From Pedobacter sp. (lineage in GTDB: Bacteria; Bacteroidota; Bacteroidia; Sphingobacteriales; Sphingobacteriaceae), in assembly GCA_008015505.1 (NCBI GenBank), contig SSFR01000008.1, positions 124,001 through 188,000 on the forward strand: a stretch of DNA of 64,000 bases, read 5' to 3'. The position numbers were made by a program, and so were the translations under genes. Below, one piece after another: positions 8,755 to 18,023 of this stretch. Position 1 is the first letter of the stretch; each line of letters begins with the position of its first letter. The notes below the pieces were generated by a model. That model was given only the letters and a program-made list of their open reading frames with translations. It was not told where the DNA came from and ran no database searches.

Positions 8755-8764
8755 TAAAAAATTC

Positions 8765-9349
8765 ATGGAAGGAAAATTAATCATATTCTCGGCCCCTTCG
8801 GGTGCAGGTAAAACAACTATTGTACATGATCTGTTAAGTAAATTACCCGATGAGCTCGTGTTTTCTATCTCAGCGACCACCCGCGAAAAAAGAGTAGACG
8901 AGATAGATGGCAAAGATTATTATTTTATTAGCAAAGAAGAATTTTTGCATCGAATTGCACAAAAAGAGTTTGTGGAGTTTGAGGAAGTATATAGGGATAC
9001 CTTTCATGGTACCCTTCGTTCGGAGATGGAGCGAATCTGGAAGAAAGGCAAACATATTATTTTTGATATTGATGTGGAAGGTGGTTTACATTTAAAAAGA
9101 AAATATGGCGCCCGAGCACTAGCCATTTTTGTACAACCCCCATCATTTGAAGTATTGGTAGATCGTTTAACCAGTCGAGGAACAGATAAACCAGAAAAAT
9201 TACTTGAGCGGATTGAAAAAGCAAAAAAAGAGCTTACCTACGCCGACAAATTTGATGTAATCCTGAAAAATGATCATCTAGAAACAGCGTGTGCTGAAGC
9301 TAAGCGTTTAGTCTCTAATTTTTTAAATAAAAACAAGTCCAATACATAG
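8765..9349 (+). CDS. gmk: Guanylate kinase
   Basis: 194 residues. P-loop FSAPSGAGKTT at the N-terminus, then SISATTREKRVDEIDGKDYY (GMP-binding), FVEFEEVYRDTFHGT and DIDVEGGLHLKRKYG. Converts GMP to GDP with ATP. Full-length and intact. It probably once shared a transcript with yicC; the repeat copy 2 now forms most of the spacer, leaving only 10 bases before the ATG, so either the element is read through or it supplies the promoter region. Confidence 0.97.
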   Translation: MEGKLIIFSAPSGAGKTTIVHDLLSKLPDELVFSISATTREKRVDEIDGKDYYFISKEEFLHRIAQKEFVEFEEVYRDTFHGTLRSEMERIWKKGKHIIFDIDVEGGLHLKRKYGARALAIFVQPPSFEVLVDRLTSRGTDKPEKLLERIEKAKKELTYADKFDVILKNDHLETACAEAKRLVSNFLNKNKSNT

Positions 9350-9404
9350 CTGTAACTGGTGCATTTACCCCCCCTATGATGGGCCCCAAGCACAAGAACA
9401 GGTG

Positions 9405-11813
9405 CTATTTATTTTTATCTAGTATCTGGAAGGTTTGCACAAGCCGATTGCCTTTATCGTCTACTAAAGTCAGTACATGCTTACCTGGCAGGGGATCAAG
9501 TGCCAGCTGATGAACTGAAACAGTTGCCCCAATAAACCCTTCATCCAAATACCAAAATATTCGGGCATGAAGATCATGATGGGCTGCATTTACAATAGTT
9601 TTACCTCGCTTGCCATCTATTTCTAAAGGGACATAAATCTTTGCATCATTTTTGGGATAAATAAGTTCCATTTCCTGCCGCCATTCCCGATTAGCTACAC
9701 AAGCCGGATCAAAAGGAGGCAAAGGTTTATACGATCGGTGGCGCATTTTGTAATAATACTCCATCGATGGGGGCAAAATAAACCAAGATTGGTGAACCAT
9801 ATTCGTAACTGATTCGCAATCGGAGCTTACTTGATAAGTTTGTGATCGGTTCAGATGAATCAACTGATGATAAGGACATATGGAAGTTTTATATCCATTC
9901 AAAGGAATATAAAGCGTATCCTTTTGCGTACAATACGCTCCAGATTTAAAGCCACTTTGAGTACAAATGGGCGTTAAAGTGAGGTTGGTATAAGGAATAT
10001 CAAACCATTTTCCTTTGGGCAACAAATCGAAAATATCAAACAAAATGGGCGCTGCTGCTTCTATCCCAGTTAGCCCTGGTCTCCCCTCATTATCTGCATT
10101 TCCAACCCAAACGCAAACCACGTATGAAGGTGTTAAACCTATAGCCCATCCATCACGAAAGCCAAAACTAGTGCCTGTTTTCCAAGCTATCTTTTGTGAA
10201 GAAGAAAATTGCTCCCAAAGCAACTCTTCACCTGGACGCATCACCTCTTGCATCGCCTGGAAAGTATACCACAACGAACCATAGTCCAGGCAACTAGCCA
10301 CCTGAAAAGCAGTCTTTTCTTTTTTTATACTTGTTTGAATATAATTTGGCAAATGGTAATCTTTTGGATCATATTTTCCAGAGTAACGACTATAATGTTT
10401 GAGCGTTCGCGCCATGCTTGCATACACCCCACCTATCTCCCACATCGAAACCTCACATCCTCCCAAAATCAATGATAAACCATAAAAATCAGCTGGCTTT
10501 TTTAAAGTAGATATACCCAACTTTTGTAACTGCTGATGAAATCGCTCGTATTTATATTGCTGCAACATTTTCACGGCAGGAATATTTAAGGAACGATACA
10601 ATGCTTTGGAAGCAGGCACAGCACCATCATAACCTAAATCAAAATTTTTTGGTGTATATCCGCCTATCTGTGTGGGAACATCAGGGACCAAACTATGTGG
10701 TAAAAGTAATCCATCTGAAAGCATACTGGCGTATAACAAGGGTTTGAGGATACTTCCTGGACTCCGCAAAGCAGGAATCATATCCACATGGCTCTCCGAT
10801 TCCGGATTATTAGACGGATCAATGATATTGCCCACATAGGCCAAAGTATTTCCTGATTCTACATCTAACACCAAAGCAGCCGCATTATTGATTCCATTGG
10901 ATTTGAAATGTGGTTGATAACGCTGCAAAAGCGCTTGTACATGGGCTTGTAAGGTTTGTTTAAGCGTCGTTTTTACACGTGTACTATTTAAATGAAACCC
11001 AGCAAAATCCATTTTAAAACGAGAAAGCAAGTGAGGGGCTAGCTGTGGCAATGGAATAGGTTGATCAGGAATGGGTTCCAGTTTGGCTAACTGAGCTGTC
11101 GCTTGGTCCATTTGTCGCTGAGCAACCAGTTTATCCAATAATTGATTCCGTTTTCTGAGTAATTTTTGGCGGTTTTTCCCCGGATGAACTAACGAGGGTG
11201 CATTAGGTAATACAGCCAAAGTGGCCATTTCTCCCCAAGATAATTGCTCCGGACTACGCCCAAAATATCGCCAAGCTGCGGCGTCTAAACCTACTACATT
11301 AGTACCAAAGGGTGCATTTGCTGTATATAAAGCCAAAATAGCTGCTTTAGAATAAGACAACTCCAAACGCATCGCCAGCACAACTTCCAACATCTTTTGC
11401 CAAAGTGTTCTAGGCTTTTTACGACTTAAACGAATCACCTGCATGCTAATGGTGCTTCCACCACTCACAACCTGTTTATTTTTCAGATTTTGTTTAAACG
11501 CCCTCGATAACGCTAAAGGGTCAAAACCCCAATGACTATAAAAGCGTTTGTCTTCAAAAGCAATAATGCACCTGGCAAATTTTTCTGGTACCTCATTCGT
11601 TAAAGGGAATCTCCACTGCCCATCTCCAGCAATGGAAGCTCCAAGAAGAATTCCCTTTTCATCTTCGATGACATAAGATGTAGGTGAATCAAATAGCAGA
11701 TTGGGCAAACTCGTCCAAAACCAAATGAAAAGAATAAAAAACAAGCCAATCCATACCTTATAGGATAACTTCCAAGCAAAAAGTATCCTAATTATTCTAC
11801 CACCTCTATCCAT
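9405..11813 (-). CDS. pbpC: Penicillin-binding protein 1C
   Basis: 802 residues. One membrane anchor at ~19-36; GT51 glycosyltransferase with catalytic-site motif EDKRFYSHWG at ~87 and SGGSTISMQVIRL; transpeptidase with SxxK in SPGSILKP, SLN in SLNIPA and KTG in WKTGTSFGFRDGW; then a C-terminal BiPBP-type domain. Bifunctional enzyme that polymerises and crosslinks peptidoglycan in the periplasm. Its start overlaps the end of the alpha-2-macroglobulin gene by 22 bases. This PBP1C/alpha-2-macroglobulin pairing is well known in Gram-negative bacteria and is thought to guard and repair a breached envelope. Confidence 0.95.
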   Translation of the reverse strand: MDRGGRIIRILFAWKLSYKVWIGLFFILFIWFWTSLPNLLFDSPTSYVIEDEKGILLGASIAGDGQWRFPLTNEVPEKFARCIIAFEDKRFYSHWGFDPLALSRAFKQNLKNKQVVSGGSTISMQVIRLSRKKPRTLWQKMLEVVLAMRLELSYSKAAILALYTANAPFGTNVVGLDAAAWRYFGRSPEQLSWGEMATLAVLPNAPSLVHPGKNRQKLLRKRNQLLDKLVAQRQMDQATAQLAKLEPIPDQPIPLPQLAPHLLSRFKMDFAGFHLNSTRVKTTLKQTLQAHVQALLQRYQPHFKSNGINNAAALVLDVESGNTLAYVGNIIDPSNNPESESHVDMIPALRSPGSILKPLLYASMLSDGLLLPHSLVPDVPTQIGGYTPKNFDLGYDGAVPASKALYRSLNIPAVKMLQQYKYERFHQQLQKLGISTLKKPADFYGLSLILGGCEVSMWEIGGVYASMARTLKHYSRYSGKYDPKDYHLPNYIQTSIKKEKTAFQVASCLDYGSLWYTFQAMQEVMRPGEELLWEQFSSSQKIAWKTGTSFGFRDGWAIGLTPSYVVCVWVGNADNEGRPGLTGIEAAAPILFDIFDLLPKGKWFDIPYTNLTLTPICTQSGFKSGAYCTQKDTLYIPLNGYKTSICPYHQLIHLNRSQTYQVSSDCESVTNMVHQSWFILPPSMEYYYKMRHRSYKPLPPFDPACVANREWRQEMELIYPKNDAKIYVPLEIDGKRGKTIVNAAHHDLHARIFWYLDEGFIGATVSVHQLALDPLPGKHVLTLVDDKGNRLVQTFQILDKNK

Positions 11814-14800
11814 TTCCCTGGTAAACGAGCTTGAATCCCTTGGTCATACATGGCCTCACAAGCAACACTAGGTAAATAGTAACGCCCTACATAGGAAGCA
11901 TTCAGTAATACTTGATAAGTATACGTTTTGTATTTAGGAAGATTGAAATAGGTTAATACGCGATCATCGCGAATATCTTTATAGGCATAAGGAGCGGAAA
12001 TTAGTTGGTTCTCCTGATCACTTAGGCGCGTATTAATAATCTCCCAGCCCGATGGAAAAATCTGAGTCAATGCCATTTGTTCATAATCGCTCCGCTTCCC
12101 AGGATTCATCAGGGTTACTTCAGCGACAAAATCCGTGCCTTGTGCTAGCTTGTCAGGATTAATGATTTTCCCTTTTAGTGTTTTATAAATGATCGACATC
12201 GTCAAAATATCCGAATCATTAACTATGGGTGGATTTACTCCCATAGGTGCTTGCCCCTGCCTAATCACACGCACATACAAACGCCCTTCTCCCAGATTAG
12301 TAATAGCAAATGTGCTCTGAGCGTTCGAATTAATGGCAATCTGATTCATCGTCGCTGAAGCCGAAACAGATTTTTTAAGCCCATTTAGTGTATAGATATA
12401 ATTCATTTTAGCTCCTGATTTATTCTGGCCAAGATACTTAGCTATAGAAATCAGTGTATACGCAGTAGTTTGCGTGCTATACCACTGCGGATCTGCTAAG
12501 CGAGCAGCAAGCTGGGTCATTAGTTTTGAAGCCTCCGTTTTGTTACCTAATTCGGTTAAAGTTTCCAAGATCATGGCTTGGTCACGCAAATCGGAACCAA
12601 AAGTTCCACCCAATTCTTTATATGACTTAATCTGATAACTAAGTCCTTTGACAAGTCCGACGGCTACCGCCCTTTGCCCAATTAATTGGTAAGCGGCAGC
12701 AAGTCTCCATTTGGCTACTACAGATAAGTATGGAAATTCTTTAAGACGATTCATTGCACCTATTTCAGGTGATTTAGCCAGTGCTAATAGATAAAGTCGA
12801 TATGCTTGACTCAGATCAGCTCCATAAAAATGGTTACTTTTTGGAGCCCACGATGTGGCTTTGTTACGCTGATAACGCTTCCATATTTCTAAAAATCCGA
12901 CAGGTAAGTTATAACCTCTCGCTTGGGCCTCCAACATAAAATGACCCACATAATTAGTACCCCACTCATCTGCTTCTTGCTCACCAGGCCAATACGCCAA
13001 TCCTCCATCCGTAGTTTGAAAAGCCTTGAGCCGGTTGATCCCTGCCTTAATATTTCTTTCGATAGTCGTTTTGCGCCCTTCACTTAGATCGGCTAGCTGA
13101 GGAAGCATCAGTTGAGCAAATGCCGCTGAGGTAATCTGCTCCACACAGCCATGAGGATATTGAACCAGGTAGCCCAGTCTTTTGCTCAAGTTCAGACTAG
13201 GAATGGATGATACCTCTATCGTAGCCAAATTAGCTCCTTGTGTACCAATTGGTACCACTGTAGATGCCCAACTTTTTCCCTTTTCCAATTCCGTTCCACT
13301 TACATCAGTAATGTATGGATTAGGATTTCGCACATCCAACTCCACCTCATATGCTGCTTTTTCCAACCCGCTTCGAGCTATTATTTTCACCTTGGCTATC
13401 CCTACACCATCTTTTACCTGTACATCTGCTGCTATCATTTTTTCTCCAGATTGAGTAAAGCTGATCATTTGACTCGCGTTCTTTACACTAAGCAAGCCTG
13501 AGGCCTGTACTTCTACCTGCACATTTTTGATATTATTTTCCGTAGCAAAAACAGTAATGGGTAGTTTAAAATGCTCATTAGGCCCAATCATGCGAGGCAA
13601 AGTAGCTAAGAGCATCAAAGGCTTTTTCACAGCTACTGCTTTTTCTGCAGAACCATAAGCCCCATCTTGCCCAGCAATAACCATCACCCGCAAAGACCCA
13701 ATATAAGGTGGCAGCTTCATTTGATGGGTCTTTCTCTCCCCATTACCAATATGAAATGGCCCCATAAATTTCACAATGGGCTTGAAACGATTGGCTTTTG
13801 CTGGATTCACATTTCTATTAATACTGGCGTCTCCTCCAATACTTAATATTCGCTCTAGATCGCCTCCCCAAGCACCAATCACGTAGTCGAATAAGTCCCA
13901 TGTTTTTACCCCTAGTGCTTCACGTGCATAAAAACTAGCATGTGGGTCCGGTGTTTTAAACCGAGTAAGGTCTAATAATCCCTCATCCACCAAAGCCAAA
14001 TGATAGGTCATCGCCTTTCCTGCAGCCTCTCCGATAGTAATGGCTGTAGCAGATTCCGGCCTAAGAATATTAGGCATAGCTATGGTCGGCTTTAATACAG
14101 TTTTTGGATTCTCAACAAGAATAGGAATCACGCCATACATCCGAATGGGTAAATCATTAGCCGTTTGCGCATGTGGCTGTAATAGGGTTACATTGGCAAA
14201 TACATTCGGAGCCATTTCTTTTTCCGCCCTAAACGAATATTTCGTTTGTCCCTTTTCTGTTTGTATCCACCATGATTTTAATACCCGTGTACCATTTTCT
14301 ATACTAATTAAGGCACGACCTCCGCCACTACTAGGAATAGTCAGAATAACCTCTTCGCCCACTTTGTATTTTTCTTTATTCGAAGCGAAAGAAAGCATGG
14401 AGGCATCTGTTGGATTATTTTGTTGTTCACGCTGTGCCCAACCTGACCAATCGATATAAACAGTCTTTCCACTGACATGCCCACTTTGTACATCCTTAAC
14501 CAGAATAAGGTAACGCCCCCAATCTGGTTGATTGATACGCAAAGTCCAATTCCCAAGTCCGTTCTGGAGCGTGATGGTTTCTTTTTTCAACAATTGATTG
14601 TGCCGATCCTGAGTAAAGTGACTTAGATTTTCCTCTCCCTGATCCCACCACCAACGCCATTGAATCTTATAAAGTGCCACCTCAATTTTGCGCTGGCCTG
14701 ACATGAGTTCACCATTAGGATCTACATCAACAATATTCACCGTGTGATTTTGATCGGTAAGCAACATTCCAGATAATTTATCTCCCTCAGGTAGGCGTAA

Positions 14801-17380
14801 GCCTACATACGAGTTATACATATAGTAGGGAATGGAGAAATTATCGATACTAAAATTTCCTCCTGGTTCAAATACCTTTGTCATCAAATTCGTCCGTAAT
14901 ACACCAGGTGCATTCATCTTTGGTTTTAGATTTGCCCCAAAACTTGCTCGACCCCGTTCATCTAAAGGACCATCAAAAATGGTCATCGTTTCAGCGGCAA
15001 AAATATTTGTAGGATCATCAAAGCTATAACCTGGATACTGCTTGAAACTGGTTTGATCTGCTGTTAAGGAGACATCTATTTTGGCTTTCAGATTTTGAGC
15101 CGCCGCTCCAAATAGCCATTTAGCACTCAATGTAGCCCCGCTAAAGAACCCTTTCAACAATTTGGTTTTGCCTCCAAAGTCTAAGTTAATTTTTAGCCTA
15201 TTAGGCATAATTGTTTCTACTTTGATCGTCTTTTGAAAGAGTGCGGCACCCACTTTCACCTTCGCTTGCCAATTACCTGTTGGTGCACCAGCTTCAGTTG
15301 CTGTACGGAAGGTACAAACGCCATAAAGCAATTTGTTTTGAACAATTCGTTTGTTCAATTGACCTTGAGGTGTATATAATTCAAAAACGACAGGCTCATC
15401 CTCAGGATTTTTTTGAGCCTTCTTTTCCATCATAAAACCAACAAAAATAGAATCACCAGGCCGCCATACACCCCGGTCAGCATATAAAAAGCCTTTAATC
15501 CCCTTTTGAATTGTTTCTCCTCCTACATTGAATCGACTCAAGGGAAGCGATGATCCATCATCTAGCTTCAAGTAACCTCGCTGCCCCCCTTTACTCGCTA
15601 GTAATAAATAAGGTTTACGATTGGGACTTAAAAAAGCCAGTCCTTGCTGATCGGTCGTTACGGTTTGTAAAACCTGCTGCTGATAATCAAGAACCTTCAA
15701 TGTTACCTCAGACAAAGGCTTTGTAGTTAAAATATCCGTAGCAGCAATGACCATCGAATGATCATTGCCCTGCTTAACAATTAATCCAATATTAGAAGCT
15801 AATACGTTACGAACTGCCCAGTGTTCATTGGTATAATAGGAGTTTGAACAAGGGTCATCCTTGTGATTCCAATCATAATCCTGGGGGTAATAATTATTAT
15901 ATCGATTCCAAAACTCATCATCCTCGTCAATCTTATCTCCCCACTGATAGCTAGAATATTGATTTTCTTTGTCGTCCCCTACCTGGCATTTAAATAGCGA
16001 GTAAGATTTTCGAAACCCAATTGTTACACGATAAAGTGCGCCCGGCTCAGCACGTAAAAGTTTATCCAGGTCCAGTGCGAAGCGGTTCTTTCGTTTGAGA
16101 TTCAATGACGGATCAGTATCCAAACGGATCGTTTTAACTACGACGGGCTTGGCCACTCGACGTAGTTCCCATTCTCCATTCAGATCATTCACTTGCAAAT
16201 GCTGAGGCACATTACTTTCATGAATTTTGACAATGGTCACATCTACTGCTTTCAAATTAATAGCCTCAAATGGAACTGTTAATTGATTAGAGGAAGGTAG
16301 GATAACACCCTTACCAGGTATGGCAACACGCGGCAAATGATTCTCAAAAGTGACTTTAGATGTATTAGTTTTCGTAAACTTCTTAGCCACAATATTTTCT
16401 ATCCCCTGATGAATAGAAGCCGTATAAAGCCCTTCCAAACGATCTGGCGCATATATTCTTACTTCACTTCCATCAATGATGTAACGCAAATTACTGATAT
16501 CATTAATCGTGATCAATCCATTTAGATCCTGTTTGGATGACAAAGGACAAGAAAATTGAACTAATACATATTGCTCTGGTTCTTGTACGGCTTTAATATC
16601 TAACACCTTAAACGAGCCCAGTTCTGGAACTTTTACCCTATGAGACCCCTGAATATCTGCCCCAATTACCTTTCCATTCCATTTTAAGATCAAGTCTTTT
16701 TCTGCTTTTCCCAGCAGAATGCTATCTATTTTGAATCTAGAACTGTTTTCAGCAGTTTGATGATCCCAGCGTATCACTAGAGACTTGCTATCACATTCAG
16801 CCTTTAGCAATTGTTCAATCTGAGCTGGTTCTTGGGTGTCTGAAAAAAATAAAGTTCCTGCAAAGTTCATTCGATCAAGGGAGGCACTGCCAGCAGACTT
16901 TAAGCCATCGTATTCCAACCTGAAAGAAGGAGCTATTACCTGAACTTGAAATGCAAACTCTCCTAATCCCGGTGGAACCTCAATCACCTTATTTAACTTA
17001 AAACTTACATCGTATACCTTATTCGGATCAAGATCTTTATAAGGCTCAAACACAATTGTCCGATCATCCACCCAATAGGTTTTCCCTTTTACAGCAGGAC
17101 TAAACGTGAACAAAGTCCTTTCTTCAGCATCTATTGCATGGGGCAATATAGCCCTATCACTTGCCAATCGAATACGTATACTACCTCGCTTAGAGATCAC
17201 CCCAGAGGTATACGCTTCGATATATTTCTCATAAACAGGGTTGACTTCCCTAATTACATTTTTCCTAGAGAAAATCATCCAAACGATAACAACAATGCTA
17301 ACAGCAATCGTTATACCAACAATAGCGGCTATAACTAGTAAACCTCTGTTTTTACTACCGAAAAAATTAAGCTGAATCAT
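11792..17380 (-). CDS. Bacterial alpha-2-macroglobulin
   Basis: About 1862 residues, the usual giant size. N-terminal membrane anchor (GLLVIAAIVGITIAVSIVVI) followed by successive beta-sandwich MG domains and an alpha/alpha-barrel thioester domain. The thioester motif CVEQ is intact in YPHGCVEQITSAAF, near residue 1410. Traps proteases covalently through the thioester in the periplasm. Unlike the E. coli homologue, I see no lipobox cysteine, so attachment should be by the transmembrane helix. ATG 17380 is preferred to the TTG 6 bases upstream. It lies 18 bases after the ferritin-like gene and overlaps pbpC, so it is probably one transcript. Confidence 0.94.
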   Translation of the reverse strand: MIQLNFFGSKNRGLLVIAAIVGITIAVSIVVIVWMIFSRKNVIREVNPVYEKYIEAYTSGVISKRGSIRIRLASDRAILPHAIDAEERTLFTFSPAVKGKTYWVDDRTIVFEPYKDLDPNKVYDVSFKLNKVIEVPPGLGEFAFQVQVIAPSFRLEYDGLKSAGSASLDRMNFAGTLFFSDTQEPAQIEQLLKAECDSKSLVIRWDHQTAENSSRFKIDSILLGKAEKDLILKWNGKVIGADIQGSHRVKVPELGSFKVLDIKAVQEPEQYVLVQFSCPLSSKQDLNGLITINDISNLRYIIDGSEVRIYAPDRLEGLYTASIHQGIENIVAKKFTKTNTSKVTFENHLPRVAIPGKGVILPSSNQLTVPFEAINLKAVDVTIVKIHESNVPQHLQVNDLNGEWELRRVAKPVVVKTIRLDTDPSLNLKRKNRFALDLDKLLRAEPGALYRVTIGFRKSYSLFKCQVGDDKENQYSSYQWGDKIDEDDEFWNRYNNYYPQDYDWNHKDDPCSNSYYTNEHWAVRNVLASNIGLIVKQGNDHSMVIAATDILTTKPLSEVTLKVLDYQQQVLQTVTTDQQGLAFLSPNRKPYLLLASKGGQRGYLKLDDGSSLPLSRFNVGGETIQKGIKGFLYADRGVWRPGDSIFVGFMMEKKAQKNPEDEPVVFELYTPQGQLNKRIVQNKLLYGVCTFRTATEAGAPTGNWQAKVKVGAALFQKTIKVETIMPNRLKINLDFGGKTKLLKGFFSGATLSAKWLFGAAAQNLKAKIDVSLTADQTSFKQYPGYSFDDPTNIFAAETMTIFDGPLDERGRASFGANLKPKMNAPGVLRTNLMTKVFEPGGNFSIDNFSIPYYMYNSYVGLRLPEGDKLSGMLLTDQNHTVNIVDVDPNGELMSGQRKIEVALYKIQWRWWWDQGEENLSHFTQDRHNQLLKKETITLQNGLGNWTLRINQPDWGRYLILVKDVQSGHVSGKTVYIDWSGWAQREQQNNPTDASMLSFASNKEKYKVGEEVILTIPSSGGGRALISIENGTRVLKSWWIQTEKGQTKYSFRAEKEMAPNVFANVTLLQPHAQTANDLPIRMYGVIPILVENPKTVLKPTIAMPNILRPESATAITIGEAAGKAMTYHLALVDEGLLDLTRFKTPDPHASFYAREALGVKTWDLFDYVIGAWGGDLERILSIGGDASINRNVNPAKANRFKPIVKFMGPFHIGNGERKTHQMKLPPYIGSLRVMVIAGQDGAYGSAEKAVAVKKPLMLLATLPRMIGPNEHFKLPITVFATENNIKNVQVEVQASGLLSVKNASQMISFTQSGEKMIAADVQVKDGVGIAKVKIIARSGLEKAAYEVELDVRNPNPYITDVSGTELEKGKSWASTVVPIGTQGANLATIEVSSIPSLNLSKRLGYLVQYPHGCVEQITSAAFAQLMLPQLADLSEGRKTTIERNIKAGINRLKAFQTTDGGLAYWPGEQEADEWGTNYVGHFMLEAQARGYNLPVGFLEIWKRYQRNKATSWAPKSNHFYGADLSQAYRLYLLALAKSPEIGAMNRLKEFPYLSVVAKWRLAAAYQLIGQRAVAVGLVKGLSYQIKSYKELGGTFGSDLRDQAMILETLTELGNKTEASKLMTQLAARLADPQWYSTQTTAYTLISIAKYLGQNKSGAKMNYIYTLNGLKKSVSASATMNQIAINSNAQSTFAITNLGEGRLYVRVIRQGQAPMGVNPPIVNDSDILTMSIIYKTLKGKIINPDKLAQGTDFVAEVTLMNPGKRSDYEQMALTQIFPSGWEIINTRLSDQENQLISAPYAYKDIRDDRVLTYFNLPKYKTYTYQVLLNASYVGRYYLPSVACEAMYDQGIQARLPGKWIEVVE

Positions 17381-17398
17381 ATACAATTCTAGAATAAA

Positions 17399-18022
17399 CT
17401 AGTAAGACATTGGAGCCGATACCTCGCTATGAAGCGCTTCAAGCCACTGATCGAATAACTTATTTTCAATCTTAATAGCTTGGTTGGCATATGTTTCCCA
17501 CTGGGGAGAGAAGCTCACAAGCTGATGGATCATCTCCTCAAGATGCCCCTCTTCCTCGGCAATAATTGATTTTACATTAACCTTACTTCCAGCTGTATCT
17601 AAGACCTCCTGATAAATCGGATAAAGTGCATCTGCTCGCACTTCAATGGCATATGTAACCAATAAGTAAGCTGCAAACCTCAGCGCATCCCCACTTAAAT
17701 TAAGCACGGATTTTAAGTATCTGCACACTTGTATATCGAGCATATCCAAATAATATCGACTCTCCGAGGGAGCCAATAAATAGGCACTGGCATAGGTCGG
17801 ACAAAAACGTTGATCCAGCTTAGCAATTTGTTTTTTCAGGTAAAAAGCATGTCGATGCTCTTCGGCAGCATGCTTTAACATCATTAACGTGACCTCTGTC
17901 TTATGCTCGCTGGCAGAAATCTTCCGCGCACCTGAATTTTCCATGAAGGAAAGGGTATTTAGCCACCCAGCATGCTGCTCATTGTTTGCTACTATTTCCC
18001 TGATTAATTGTTTAACATCCAT
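17399..18022 (-). CDS. Ferritin-like protein with full diiron ligand set, linked to bioA
   Basis: 207 residues, predicted all-helical. I do not recognise a named family. Possible diiron ligands follow the four-helix ferritin-like pattern: E28, E55-x-x-H58 (EEHRH), E127 (IEVRADALYP) and E157-x-x-H160 (EEEGH). That fits an oxidase/oxygenase or iron-binding role in the cytoplasm; there is no signal peptide. Its ATG is one base after the bioA stop, which implies translational coupling; the alpha-2-macroglobulin gene follows 18 bases on. A role next to biotin synthesis is inference from position only. It could also be a general stress diiron protein. Confidence 0.75.
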   Translation of the reverse strand: MDVKQLIREIVANNEQHAGWLNTLSFMENSGARKISASEHKTEVTLMMLKHAAEEHRHAFYLKKQIAKLDQRFCPTYASAYLLAPSESRYYLDMLDIQVCRYLKSVLNLSGDALRFAAYLLVTYAIEVRADALYPIYQEVLDTAGSKVNVKSIIAEEEGHLEEMIHQLVSFSPQWETYANQAIKIENKLFDQWLEALHSEVSAPMSY

Positions 18023-18023
18023 G

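Noticed and set aside
9389-9406. Small hairpin AGCAC...GTGCT before a T-rich tract as a gmk terminator
   Set aside because: Only a 5-bp stem that overlaps the pbpC stop; too weak to call.
14040-14459. 139-residue open frame on the plus strand inside the alpha-2-macroglobulin gene
   Set aside because: Antisense shadow of an unmistakable large gene; no start signal, no recognisable domain.
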